Source of the DNA: Pyropia haitanensis | Lineage: Eukaryota > Rhodophyta > Bangiophyceae > Bangiales > Bangiaceae | Direction: 5' to 3' | Assembly: GCA_008729055.1 (NCBI GenBank) | Contig: SDUX01000002.1 | Span: forward strand, 7,107,485-7,171,484 | DNA length: 64,000 bases | Shown: piece after piece, positions 36,646 through 45,874 of the stretch | Numbering within the stretch: position 1 is the stretch's first letter | Layout: each line of letters begins with the position of its first letter | Program-made: the position numbers and the translations under genes | Notes under the pieces: generated by a model | What the model was told of the DNA's origin: nothing | The model's input: only the letters and a program-made list of their open reading frames with translations | Database searches by the model: none

Positions 36646-37248
36646 CGCGCCGCGCTCCGTGCGCCGCGCCGACACAGCCACCTCCGCCGCACCCGCGAGC
36701 GCGCGCGGGGGGGGATTGCCCCGCCGCTGCGGCCCGATGCCCTCCGCAACGGCCGCGGCGACCGCGACCGCGTCGTCAATGCCACCGGTGGAAGGAGCGG
36801 GGGCGGGAGCTGCCGCCGCCGGCGTCCACACAACAGGCTTGACTCCGGCGCGGGGGGAGAGCGGCGCGGCGCCGCCGTAGGGAGGGTGGTGGCAGACACG
36901 CTCGCTGCCGTCGGCGGCGCGAGGATGGGAGTGCGCTCGGGCGTCGGGCCGTCGAGGACACCCACTGTTGCCGACACTGCAGCTGCTGGCTGACACGGCG
37001 TCCGCTACGCCAAACGGGTGCAGATCACGGAGCCCAATTTATTCAATCCCATGTGACCGGATTCCGGCCGCTCTGCCCGCGCAGCAACAACCCTCCGTGA
37101 TTGCGTTGGTGGTGGTGGCCATCGTCTGCACACACAGCTTTGTCCCTGTGCCGTGCGCCCGCCGGCCTCTGCTGCGGCCTCGCAGGCGCGCGCCCCTCAA
37201 CGGGCGGCCGCTTCCTCCTCCCCGTTTTGCTCGTGGGCCCCCGCCATC
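36646..37248. promoter_or_regulatory. Divergent promoter TM9SF-A / EMC6 copy 1
   Basis: 603 bp between start codons. CCAAT at 37034-37038 is about 210 bp before the EMC6 ATG. The left end of the tandem duplication falls at 36693, only 48 bp from the TM9SF start, so EMC6 copy 2 inherited nearly this whole region. Confidence 0.5.
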
Positions 37249-38137
37249 ATGGTTGCCAGCCGTACGCCTTTTTCTTCCTCTTTTTTTTTTCTGGCGGCCG
37301 CGGTGTGCGTCCAACGGGCTGTGTGCATTTTGGAAGACGGTGTCCCATGGCGGTCTGGCTCCCGCTATCGTCTGCCTCCCGGCGCTTCCTGGGTCGCTGA
37401 GCGCGACATTGTGGGGCGTGCCGGACGCGGTGGCTGCACGACTGACGCGCCCCCCCTCCCGCCCCTCTGCCCGCAACGTACCGTCGTGCTGTGACTGGGC
37501 TTTGTGGGTGCCTTCTCCCCCCCCCCCCGTGCCCCTGGACTTCTCACAGATCGGGCTGGGCCGTCGGCTAATGCTCACAACACGCAGCTCGTGCAGACGT
37601 GGTACGTGGGGTGGCTGTACCGGGGTGCGCTATCCCAGGCAACGGCGTTCCTGGTGGATGAGTGGGGGTGAGGGCGACGGCGCTCTGCGGCAGGTCCCTT
37701 GCGTCCCTGCAAAACCTCGTCGGGCTACGCGCTCCGTGCTGACACCTGCTGGGCCTTGGTTTGTTGTCCACGGCTTCGCGTTCCATGCGTGTCCCGCTTT
37801 TCTTCCCGCCACACGCGGCCCGTGCGCTGTGCTCGTCCGCTCCCTCCCGTCTGGCGCCTATCTCTTCCCCCCCTCCCCCAGCCGCATCTTTGCCTCTGTT
37901 GTTGGCGGCGCCACCGCCGGCATCCTCGGGCTGCGGGGCCTCTACGGCGCCCTCTTCTACTTGTTTGTCATGGCCGCTACTGCGGTGGTGGTGCTGGCCA
38001 AGGCGTGGGGCGCGTCGCGGGCGTACTGGCACCGCCCGGCGGCGGTGCTGGCGGGGGGGGGCGCCTTTGAGCGCCCCCTGTTGTTGTCCTACCTGCTGTT
38101 TTGGGCCCTTTTGTATAGCGCCGTCCACCTGTATTGA
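37249..38137 (+). CDS. EMC6: ER membrane protein complex subunit 6, copy 1
   Basis: EMC subunit that helps insert tail-anchored and multipass proteins in the ER. Exons 37249-37261 (13 nt), 37550-37601 (52 nt) and 37882-38137 give 106 aa (human 110). Donors are GTACGC and GTACGT; acceptors are TCACAG and CCCCAG. The conserved core reads VVGGATAGILGLRGLYGALFYL and is followed by two further membrane spans ending LLYSAVHLY, matching the EMC6 C-terminus. Residues before the core (NTQLVQTCRIFA) are restored only by splicing exon 2 to 3. Exon 1 is inferred from the GTACG donor, frame closure and overall length, so it is less certain than the rest. A large unspliced open frame across this locus is an artefact of intron read-through. 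Confidence 0.85.
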
Positions 38138-38907
38138 CGCGCAGAGCGGGTGAAGTAGGGGGGGGGAGAGGAGATGGCGAGCAAGGCGCGCGGACGTTGG
38201 GAGGTGAATGGACGCCAACGGGTGTGCTGCGAGCAAAACGTTTGCCCGGCGTGCGCGTCCGCGCGCGGCTTGGCGCGCGTGGTCGACGGCAGCGGCACGG
38301 GCGTCTGCGCTTTTGGGCGGCCGGTCTTGGGCCGCGCGCCGCCGCCCATGTGGGGGGTGGGGGGGTTGGGTGATGTCCTGGCGGCCGGCGCCCGCCGCAG
38401 CGCGGGCCTCGTCCGCGCACCCGACGGGCCGGACCGGAGCAGCCCCGCCAGCGCGGCTTTGTGATTGCACGCAGGGGGGACGTTGGCCCTGTCGGCACTG
38501 GTGGTGCTGCCCCCCGTGTGTGGGCCGCGGGACGGCTCTGGCCGCCGAGCCGGGAGTCCCGGCTGTCGGTTGTGGTCTGGGGGCCATGGACGGGGCTGCG
38601 GTGGGCATAGCGAGCGTGCTCCCTAGGCGCGTCGTGTGGGCGACAGGCGCACAGGGAGGGGGACTAAAACGGGCGCAGTCGTGAACTACGAAGTAGAAGG
38701 AAAGGAGACGACGGAAAGACTATCAGGCTGGCCCCAAGAGTAGTGATACACGCTGAGGACGTCCATAAAAAACAAGAGGCTCGGTCACGCCAAGAGGAGC
38801 TTGCGGTACTCGGGCGCATCGATGGTGCCGCACGAAGCAACCGGCCCCCCCCAGTCAAAATGTAAAAGAACGGCAGAGCGGAAACGGCTGGGACCCGCCC
38901 CGCAGCT
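38138..38907. other. Convergent 3' region EMC6 / sulfotransferase, unit 1
   Basis: 770 bp with no recognisable gene. The left half is GC-rich; the right half near 38680-38880 is A-rich, consistent with 3' UTRs. The same stretch recurs at 42517-43286. Confidence 0.5.
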
Positions 38908-40458
38908 CTACTGGGCCGCCGCCAGCTCGCCCACTTGCCGCACATCCGCCGCCAGCGGCTTGGACAGGTCGCAGTAGCCCCCACTGGGGCGGAAGTGCGA
39001 GACGGGCAAGACGGAGCACTTACAGCCCGTCCGCCAGTCGTCAAACATCCAACGCAGGTCTGGGCACGCGTAAAACGCGTCGCACAGGACCTCCATGTTG
39101 GACACCGACATGCACATGCTGTCGTGGGTGGCCTTTTGGCGGTTGGGCGGGTGGTCCTCGACGGGGAGGCCGAGAAAGCGGTAGATGCGGGCCATGGTCA
39201 CCTCCCGCCCGTACAGGTACTCCTCGTAGGGAACGGGGAGGACACAGCCATCGAGGCCCAGCGCCGTCACCGCCTCCTCCACCAGCCGGTCGTTGTTGGC
39301 CAGGTCCCGCAGGACGTCGTGGAAGAACCGCACATTGGAAACGTTGAAAGCACACGACCCGTCGGGGCACCGCTCCTCCAGCGTCTCCCCGTCACGGAGG
39401 CCTTCAATCACCGAGAGGTCCTTGAGGTACCGGTACCGATACTCCCCGACCGCCTGCTTCAGCAGGTTCCCCCGCGTGTTCCAGATCAGCCGCACCCCAA
39501 AGTCCTTGATGATAGCCCGGAACGCCTCGGGGTCGTTGGTGATGTGCGTTGGCCGCAGCTTGAAGCCGGGCACCTTGCCCGCCGCAATGCCCTCGGCGAG
39601 GAACTGGCGGGTAAACGAGACGGCCAAGGACGTGTTCTGCTCATACTCAAAGTGGTCAATTGGCTCGGGCCCCGTCGGAGAGCCCATGATGGATGAGTGC
39701 TGCGTCATTTCAGACAGCAGCGCCGTGCTGCCACTGTGGCCCATAAACAGGATGAGGAAGCTCTTGGCCCGCACGGCGCCGCCCGCCGCGCACGGCGGCA
39801 GCCGCGCCTCGGCGACGGCGCCCATCGCCGACGCGACCGCTGCCGCCCGCTTGTCCGACGCGGATTCCTGCACCTCAGCCACCGCCGCCGCGACGGCCGT
39901 GTCCTTGTCCACCTCCCCCCCCCGCCGGTTGAGCTGCGCCACCGCCGCGCTCGCGGCGGTCCCATTCGCCGCCGCCGACGCGACGAGCGTGGTGGCCGCG
40001 GCCAGCCGGGCCGCGCACGTCAATTCCGTATCACTGTGGGACCAGCCAGTGAGGGCGAGCGACACGAGCAAGAGCGTCAAGGCAAAGTAGATGCGGAGGT
40101 CGTTGCTGCTCGACGCGACTTGGGCTACGGCGCCAGAAAACAAAAAGCGCAGGGCGCAAAAAGGCACGAGCAACGCCGCAAAGAAAACCACACAACGAAC
40201 GCGTCAGTGGTTAGCGACAGCGTCGGGGGCACGCCGTCGGCAGCGCGCCAACCTCGCCATGCAAACGAGCGGTGACCCCAACCGATTCACGCCCGCGCCC
40301 GTGCGCCCTTCCCAGCGCAGGCACAACAAGGGCTGAGAGCCCGTCCCCCCCCACGTACCTCGAACATAGTGCGGCGCATGCGTGCTGGCCCCATTGGCCA
40401 ACCCAATCTCCGCGTCTCCGTGGTCGGCCCGCTGTGGCCGCCTTCGTTGCCCGTCCAT
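38908..40458 (-). CDS. Golgi sulfotransferase-like type II membrane protein, copy 1
   Basis: Likely PAPS-dependent sulfotransferase acting on a Golgi glycan or protein; the substrate is unknown. Exons 40458-40359 (100 nt) and 40124-38908 give 438 aa. The intron (234 nt) has a GTACGT donor. A short cytosolic tail precedes one membrane span (about 42-61, LRIYFALTLLLVSLALTGW). An Ala-rich stem follows, then the catalytic domain. FLILFMGHSGSTALL (Gly-His-Ser-Gly-Ser at about 162-166) fits the 5'-phosphosulfate loop, and RLIWNTRGNLLKQAV near 245-258 fits the 3'-phosphate segment. VPYEEYLYG and FLGLPVEDH resemble the C-terminal sulfotransferase pattern. Many Cys residues near the end suggest disulfides. 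Sequence similarity is at motif level only. Unit 2 carries a broken copy. Confidence 0.75.
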
Positions 40459-41070
40459 GCCGCCGCGGCTCCCCGGGACAGCCGCGGAGTAGCGCGGGGT
40501 AGACGAGACGACACAGACGCCCGTCAGTCGGGTGCGGCCGACACTAAAGAGCCACGCACCTTCCGCGCACGGTCAGCAAGTCTCGCAGCAACGGCCGACG
40601 CGGGCGCCGCGTGAGCGGAGGTGGCCGCCGCAAACAGTGCGGCATGTGGGGCAGGCACACGGCAGGCACGACTTCCCGCGGGCACGTGACACTGTGACCG
40701 AAAGAGAAAGCGTCGAGACGGATCGCCGCGGCCCCAACCGCATTGGCCAAACAAAGAGCCTTCCCGGTGACAGCAACAGTCGAGTCCAACAAACGATACC
40801 ATTTCAACGACAGCCCACTCGAAAAGAACGATACCAGTTGAATCAAAAATCCACAATTTGACCAATCGAGACACGAAAACATGCGCCAGAACAAGAAATT
40901 GAGCCAATCGCATGACAGTAGCCGAGAGCAGGCCAATAGCGTGCTATGGTACACGAACCATTAGAGGTATTTGATTGGCTGCAGTCACAATGGATCTTGA
41001 AAAAAACGCTGATTGGTCCAAGCTCAGCTATTTTCTTCTTAATCATCTCCCTTGTTCATCGTCTTTCACA
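40459..41070. promoter_or_regulatory. Sulfotransferase upstream region, unit 1
   Basis: Upstream of the sulfotransferase start, with an AT-rich right half that holds the CCAAT cluster. No gene was seen. Confidence 0.45.
40862..41016. promoter_or_regulatory. CCAAT/ATTGG cluster, unit 1
   Basis: Five boxes within 155 bp: CCAAT at 40862, 40904 and 40933, ATTGG at 40974 and 41012. They lie about 400-560 bp upstream of the sulfotransferase start and just before EMC6 copy 2's upstream region. This suggests an NF-Y-type factor, by inference. Confidence 0.5.
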
Positions 41071-41627
41071 CCGCGAGCGCGCGCGGGGGGGGGATTGCCC
41101 CGCCGCTGCGGCCCGATGCCCTCCGCAACGGCCGCGGCGACCGCGACCGCGTCGTCAATGCCACCGGTGGAAGGAGCGGGGGCGGGAGCTGCCGCCGCCG
41201 GCGTCCACACAACAGGCTTGACTCCGGCGCGGGGGGAGAGCGGCGCGGCGCCGCCGTAGGGAGGGTGGTGGCAGACACGCTCGCTGCCGTCGGCGGCGCG
41301 AGGATGGGAGTGCGCTCGGGCGTCGGGCCGTCGAGGACACCCACTGTTGCCGACACTGCAGCTGCTGGCTGACACGGCGTCCGCTACGCCAAACGGGTGC
41401 AGATCACGGAGCCCAATTTATTCAATCCCATGTGACCGGATTCCGGCCGCTCTGCCCGCGCAGCAACAACCCTCCGTGATTGCGTTGGTGGTGGTGGCCA
41501 TCGTCTGCACACACAGCTTTGTCCCTGTGCCGTGCGCCCGCCGGCCTCTGCTGCGGCCTCGCAGGCGCGCGCCCCTCAACGGGCGGCCGCTTCCTCCTCC
41601 CCGTTTTGCTCGTGGGCCCCCGCCATC

Positions 41628-42516
41628 ATGGTTGCCAGCCGTACGCCTTTTTCTTCCTCTTTTTTTTTTCTGGCGGCCGCGGTGTGCGTCCAACGGGCTG
41701 TGTGCATTTTGGAAGACGGTGTCCCATGGCGGTCTGGCTCCCGCTATCGTCTGCCTCCCGGCGCTTCCTGGGTCGCTGAGCGCGACATTGTGGGGCGTGC
41801 CGGACGCGGTGGCTGCACGACTGACGCGCCCCCCCTCCCGCCCCTCTGCCCGCAACGTACCGTCGTGCTGTGACTGGGCTTTGTGGGTGCCTTCTCCCCC
41901 CCCCCCCGTGCCCCTGGACTTCTCACAGATCGGGCTGGGCCGTCGGCTAATGCTCACAACACGCAGCTCGTGCAGACGTGGTACGTGGGGTGGCTGTACC
42001 GGGGTGCGCTATCCCAGGCAACGGCGTTCCTGGTGGATGAGTGGGGGTGAGGGCGACGGCGCTCTGCGGCAGGTCCCTTGCGTCCCTGCAAAACCTCGTC
42101 GGGCTACGCGCTCCGTGCTGACACCTGCTGGGCCTTGGTTTGTTGTCCACGGCTTCGCGTTCCATGCGTGTCCCGCTTTTCTTCCCGCCACACGCGGCCC
42201 GTGCGCTGTGCTCGTCCGCTCCCTCCCGTCTGGCGCCTATCTCTTCCCCCCCTCCCCCAGCCGCATCTTTGCCTCTGTTGTTGGCGGCGCCACCGCCGGC
42301 ATCCTCGGGCTGCGGGGCCTCTACGGCGCCCTCTTCTACTTGTTTGTCATGGCCGCTACTGCGGTGGTGGTGCTGGCCAAGGCGTGGGGCGCGTCGCGGG
42401 CGTACTGGCACCGCCCGGCGGCGGTGCTGGCGGGGGGGGGCGCCTTTGAGCGCCCCCTGTTGTTGTCCTACCTGCTGTTTTGGGCCCTTTTGTATAGCGC
42501 CGTCCACCTGTATTGA
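41628..42516 (+). CDS. EMC6: EMC6, copy 2
   Basis: Exons 41628-41640, 41929-41980 and 42261-42516, offset by 4,379 from copy 1, give the same 106-aa product. I saw no difference in coding or intron sequence. It keeps about 557 bp of upstream DNA from the original promoter including the CCAAT box (41413-41417), so it should be expressible. Two identical EMC6 genes would double dosage unless one is silent. Confidence 0.85.
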
Positions 42517-43286
42517 CGCGCAGAGCGGGTGAAGTAGGGGGGGGGAGAGGAGATGGCGAGCAAGGCGCGCGGACGTTGGGAGGTGAATGGACGCCAACGG
42601 GTGTGCTGCGAGCAAAACGTTTGCCCGGCGTGCGCGTCCGCGCGCGGCTTGGCGCGCGTGGTCGACGGCAGCGGCACGGGCGTCTGCGCTTTTGGGCGGC
42701 CGGTCTTGGGCCGCGCGCCGCCGCCCATGTGGGGGGTGGGGGGGTTGGGTGATGTCCTGGCGGCCGGCGCCCGCCGCAGCGCGGGCCTCGTCCGCGCACC
42801 CGACGGGCCGGACCGGAGCAGCCCCGCCAGCGCGGCTTTGTGATTGCACGCAGGGGGGACGTTGGCCCTGTCGGCACTGGTGGTGCTGCCCCCCGTGTGT
42901 GGGCCGCGGGACGGCTCTGGCCGCCGAGCCGGGAGTCCCGGCTGTCGGTTGTGGTCTGGGGGCCATGGACGGGGCTGCGGTGGGCATAGCGAGCGTGCTC
43001 CCTAGGCGCGTCGTGTGGGCGACAGGCGCACAGGGAGGGGGACTAAAACGGGCGCAGTCGTGAACTACGAAGTAGAAGGAAAGGAGACGACGGAAAGACT
43101 ATCAGGCTGGCCCCAAGAGTAGTGATACACGCTGAGGACGTCCATAAAAAACAAGAGGCTCGGTCACGCCAAGAGGAGCTTGCGGTACTCGGGCGCATCG
43201 ATGGTGCCGCACGAAGCAACCGGCCCCCCCCAGTCAAAATGTAAAAGAACGGCAGAGCGGAAACGGCTGGGACCCGCCCCGCAGCT
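42517..43286. other. Convergent 3' region EMC6 / sulfotransferase, unit 2
   Basis: Repeat of 38138-38907; nothing coding was seen. Confidence 0.5.
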
Positions 43287-44836
43287 CTACTGGGCCGCCG
43301 CCAGCTCGCCCACTTGCCGCACATCCGCCGCCAGCGGCTTGGACAGGTCGCAGTAGCCCCCACTGGGGCGGAAGTGCGAGACGGGCAAGACGGAGCACTT
43401 ACAGCCCGTCCGCCAGTCGTCAAACATCCAACGCAGGTCTGGGCACGCGTAAAACGCGTCGCACAGGACCTCCATGTTGGACACCGACATGCACATGCTG
43501 TCGTGGGTGGCCTTTTGGCGGTTGGGCGGGTGGTCCTCGACGGGGAGGCCGAGAAAGCGGTAGATGCGGGCCATGGTCACCTCCCGCCCGTACAGGTACT
43601 CCTCGTAGGGAACGGGGAGGACACAGCCATCGAGGCCCAGCGCCGTCACCGCCTCCTCCACCAGCCGGTCGTTGTTGGCCAGGTCCCGCAGGACGTCGTG
43701 GAAGAACCGCACATTGGAAACGTTGAAAGCACACGACCCGTCGGGGCACCGCTCCTCCAGCGTCTCCCCGTCACGGAGGCCTTCAATCACCGAGAGGTCC
43801 TTGAGGTACCGGTACCGATACTCCCCGACCGCCTGCTTCAGCAGGTTCCCCCGCGTGTTCCAGATCAGCCGCACCCCAAAGTCCTTGATGATAGCCCGGA
43901 ACGCCTCGGGGTCGTTGGTGATGTGCGTTGGCCGCAGCTTGAAGCCGGGCACCTTGCCCGCCGCAATGCCCTCGGCGAGGAACTGGCGGGTAAACGAGAC
44001 GGCCAAGGACGTGTTCTGCTCATACTCAAAGTGGTCAATTGGCTCGGGCCCCGTCGGAGAGCCCATGATGGATGAGTGCTGCGTCATTTCAGACAGCAGC
44101 GCCGTGCTGCCACTGTGGCCCATAAACAGGATGAGGAAGCTCTTGGCCCGCACGGCGCCGCCCGCCGCGCACGGCGGCAGCCGCGCCTCGGCGACGGCGC
44201 CCATCGCCGACGCGACCGCTGCCGCCCGCTTGTCCGACGCGGATTCCTGCACCTCAGCCACCGCCGCCGCGACGGCCGTGTCCTTGTCCACCTCCCCCCC
44301 CGCCGGTTGAGCTGCGCCACCGCCGCGCTCGCGGCGGTCCCATTCGCCGCCGCCGACGCGACGAGCGTGGTGGCCGCGGCCAGCCGGGCCGCGCACGTCA
44401 ATTCCGTATCACTGTGGGACCAGCCAGTGAGGGCGAGCGACACGAGCAAGAGCGTCAAGGCAAAGTAGATGCGGAGGTCGTTGCTGCTCGACGCGACTTG
44501 GGCTACGGCGCCAGAAAACAAAAAGCGCAGGGCGCAAAAAGGCACGAGCAACGCCGCAAAGAAAACCACACAACGAACGCGTCAGTGGTTAGCGACAGCG
44601 TCGGGGGCACGCCGTCGGCAGCGCGCCAACCTCGCCATGCAAACGAGCGGTGACCCCAACCGATTCACGCCCGCGCCCGTGCGCCCTTCCCAGCGCAGGC
44701 ACAACAAGGGCTGAGAGCCCGTCCCCCCCCACGTACCTCGAACATAGTGCGGCGCATGCGTGCTGGCCCCATTGGCCAACCCAATCTCCGCGTCTCCGTG
44801 GTCGGCCCGCTGTGGCCGCCTTCGTTGCCCGTCCAT
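43287..44836 (-). pseudogene. Sulfotransferase-like gene, copy 2, one-base frameshift
   Basis: Same exon layout as copy 1 (44836-44737 and 44502-43287). The C run at 44294-44301 has 8 bases where copy 1 has 9. The frame therefore shifts in the stem region, turns Arg-rich and stops at 44084-44086. The product would be about 172 aa: the tail, membrane span and part of the stem, with no catalytic domain. Everything downstream matches copy 1. Either a very young pseudogene or a one-base miscall in a homopolymer. Confidence 0.7.
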
Positions 44837-45874
44837 GCCGCCGCGGCTCCCCGGGACAGCCGCGGAGTAGCGCGGGGTAGACGAGACGACACAGACGCCC
44901 GTCAGTCGGGTGCGGCCGACACTAAAGAGCCACGCACCTTCCGCGCACGGTCAGCAAGTCTCGCAGCAACGGCCGACGCGGGCGCCGCGTGAGCGGAGGT
45001 GGCCGCCGCAAACAGTGCGGCATGTGGGGCAGGCACACGGCAGGCACGACTTCCCGCGGGCACGTGACACTGTGACCGAAAGAGAAAGCGTCGAGACGGA
45101 TCGCCGCGGCCCCAACCGCATTGGCCAAACAAAGAGCCTTCCCGGTGACAGCAACAGTCGAGTCCAACAAACGATACCATTTCAACGACAGCCCACTCGA
45201 AAAGAACGATACCAGTTGAATCAAAAATCCACAATTTGACCAATCGAGACACGAAAACATGCGCCAGAACAAGAAATTGAGCCAATCGCATGACAGTAGC
45301 CGAGAGCAGGCCAATAGCGTGCTATGGTACACGAACCATTAGAGGTATTTGATTGGCTGCAGTCACAATGGATCTTGAAAAAAACGCTGATTGGTCCAAG
45401 CTCAGCTATTTTCTTCTTAATCATCTCCCTTGTTCATCGTCTTTCACACACAGATCAGTTGAGCTGTTTGCCGAGGGTGACGATAGTCGCAGAAACCTGA
45501 GAATTTCTCAGTTCGCTCTTTTCTTTACTGCTTGTGACACCCATGCGGAGTAGTCATTGGTCAGAGCCACGCCGTTTGAGGCCTGTCATTGGTCACTCAT
45601 AATGTGCACGTGCTCTTAATCTGATGAGCTAAACTTTCGGAAATCAGCGACAATATGCAGTTCTTTCTCATCAACTACACGTACTTGCAACGTGTTGCGG
45701 AGAACTGTGCCGTTACAGTACTGTCGCGGGGCCGTGGACGTGTTCGGTGGAGCGGGCCTCTGCACAAACGTGACTCGCAGTCACGACCTGGTCGTCGTGG
45801 CCGCATCGCCGCTCGGCCTGCTGCACCCCCGTCCAGCCGTCTGGGCGTGCCGTCCCCTGTGCCCCACCCCCACC
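44837..45874. promoter_or_regulatory. Divergent upstream region sulfotransferase copy 2 / TM9SF-B
   Basis: About 1 kb. The left 612 bp belong to duplication unit 2; from 45449 the sequence is unique. AT-rich between about 45180 and 45680. No gene was seen. Confidence 0.5.
45240..45592. promoter_or_regulatory. CCAAT/ATTGG cluster, unit 2 and TM9SF-B promoter
   Basis: The five unit-2 boxes (45240-45394) repeat those of unit 1. Two further ATTGG boxes in unique sequence, at 45556-45560 and 45588-45592, lie about 285-320 bp before the TM9SF-B ATG. Confidence 0.5.

Larger units (their letters stand above)
36693..41070 (+). repeat. Tandem duplication, unit 1 (4,378 bp)
   Basis: Direct repeat immediately followed by unit 2. 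It holds EMC6 (+) and a sulfotransferase-like gene (-) with their promoters. The units differ at two homopolymers: a G run (8 here, 9 in unit 2) at the left end and the C run at 39915-39923 (9 here, 8 in unit 2). Confidence 0.95.
41071..45448 (+). repeat. Tandem duplication, unit 2 (4,378 bp)
   Basis: Second direct copy, abutting unit 1 with no spacer. The left join puts the sequence upstream of TM9SF-A/EMC6 directly after the sulfotransferase upstream region. The right end leads into the TM9SF-B promoter. Confidence 0.95.

Noticed and set aside
36968..38137. 389-codon frame over the EMC6 locus
   Set aside because: It reads through both introns. Only its last part is EMC6, and the spliced three-exon model gives the right length and N-terminal sequence.
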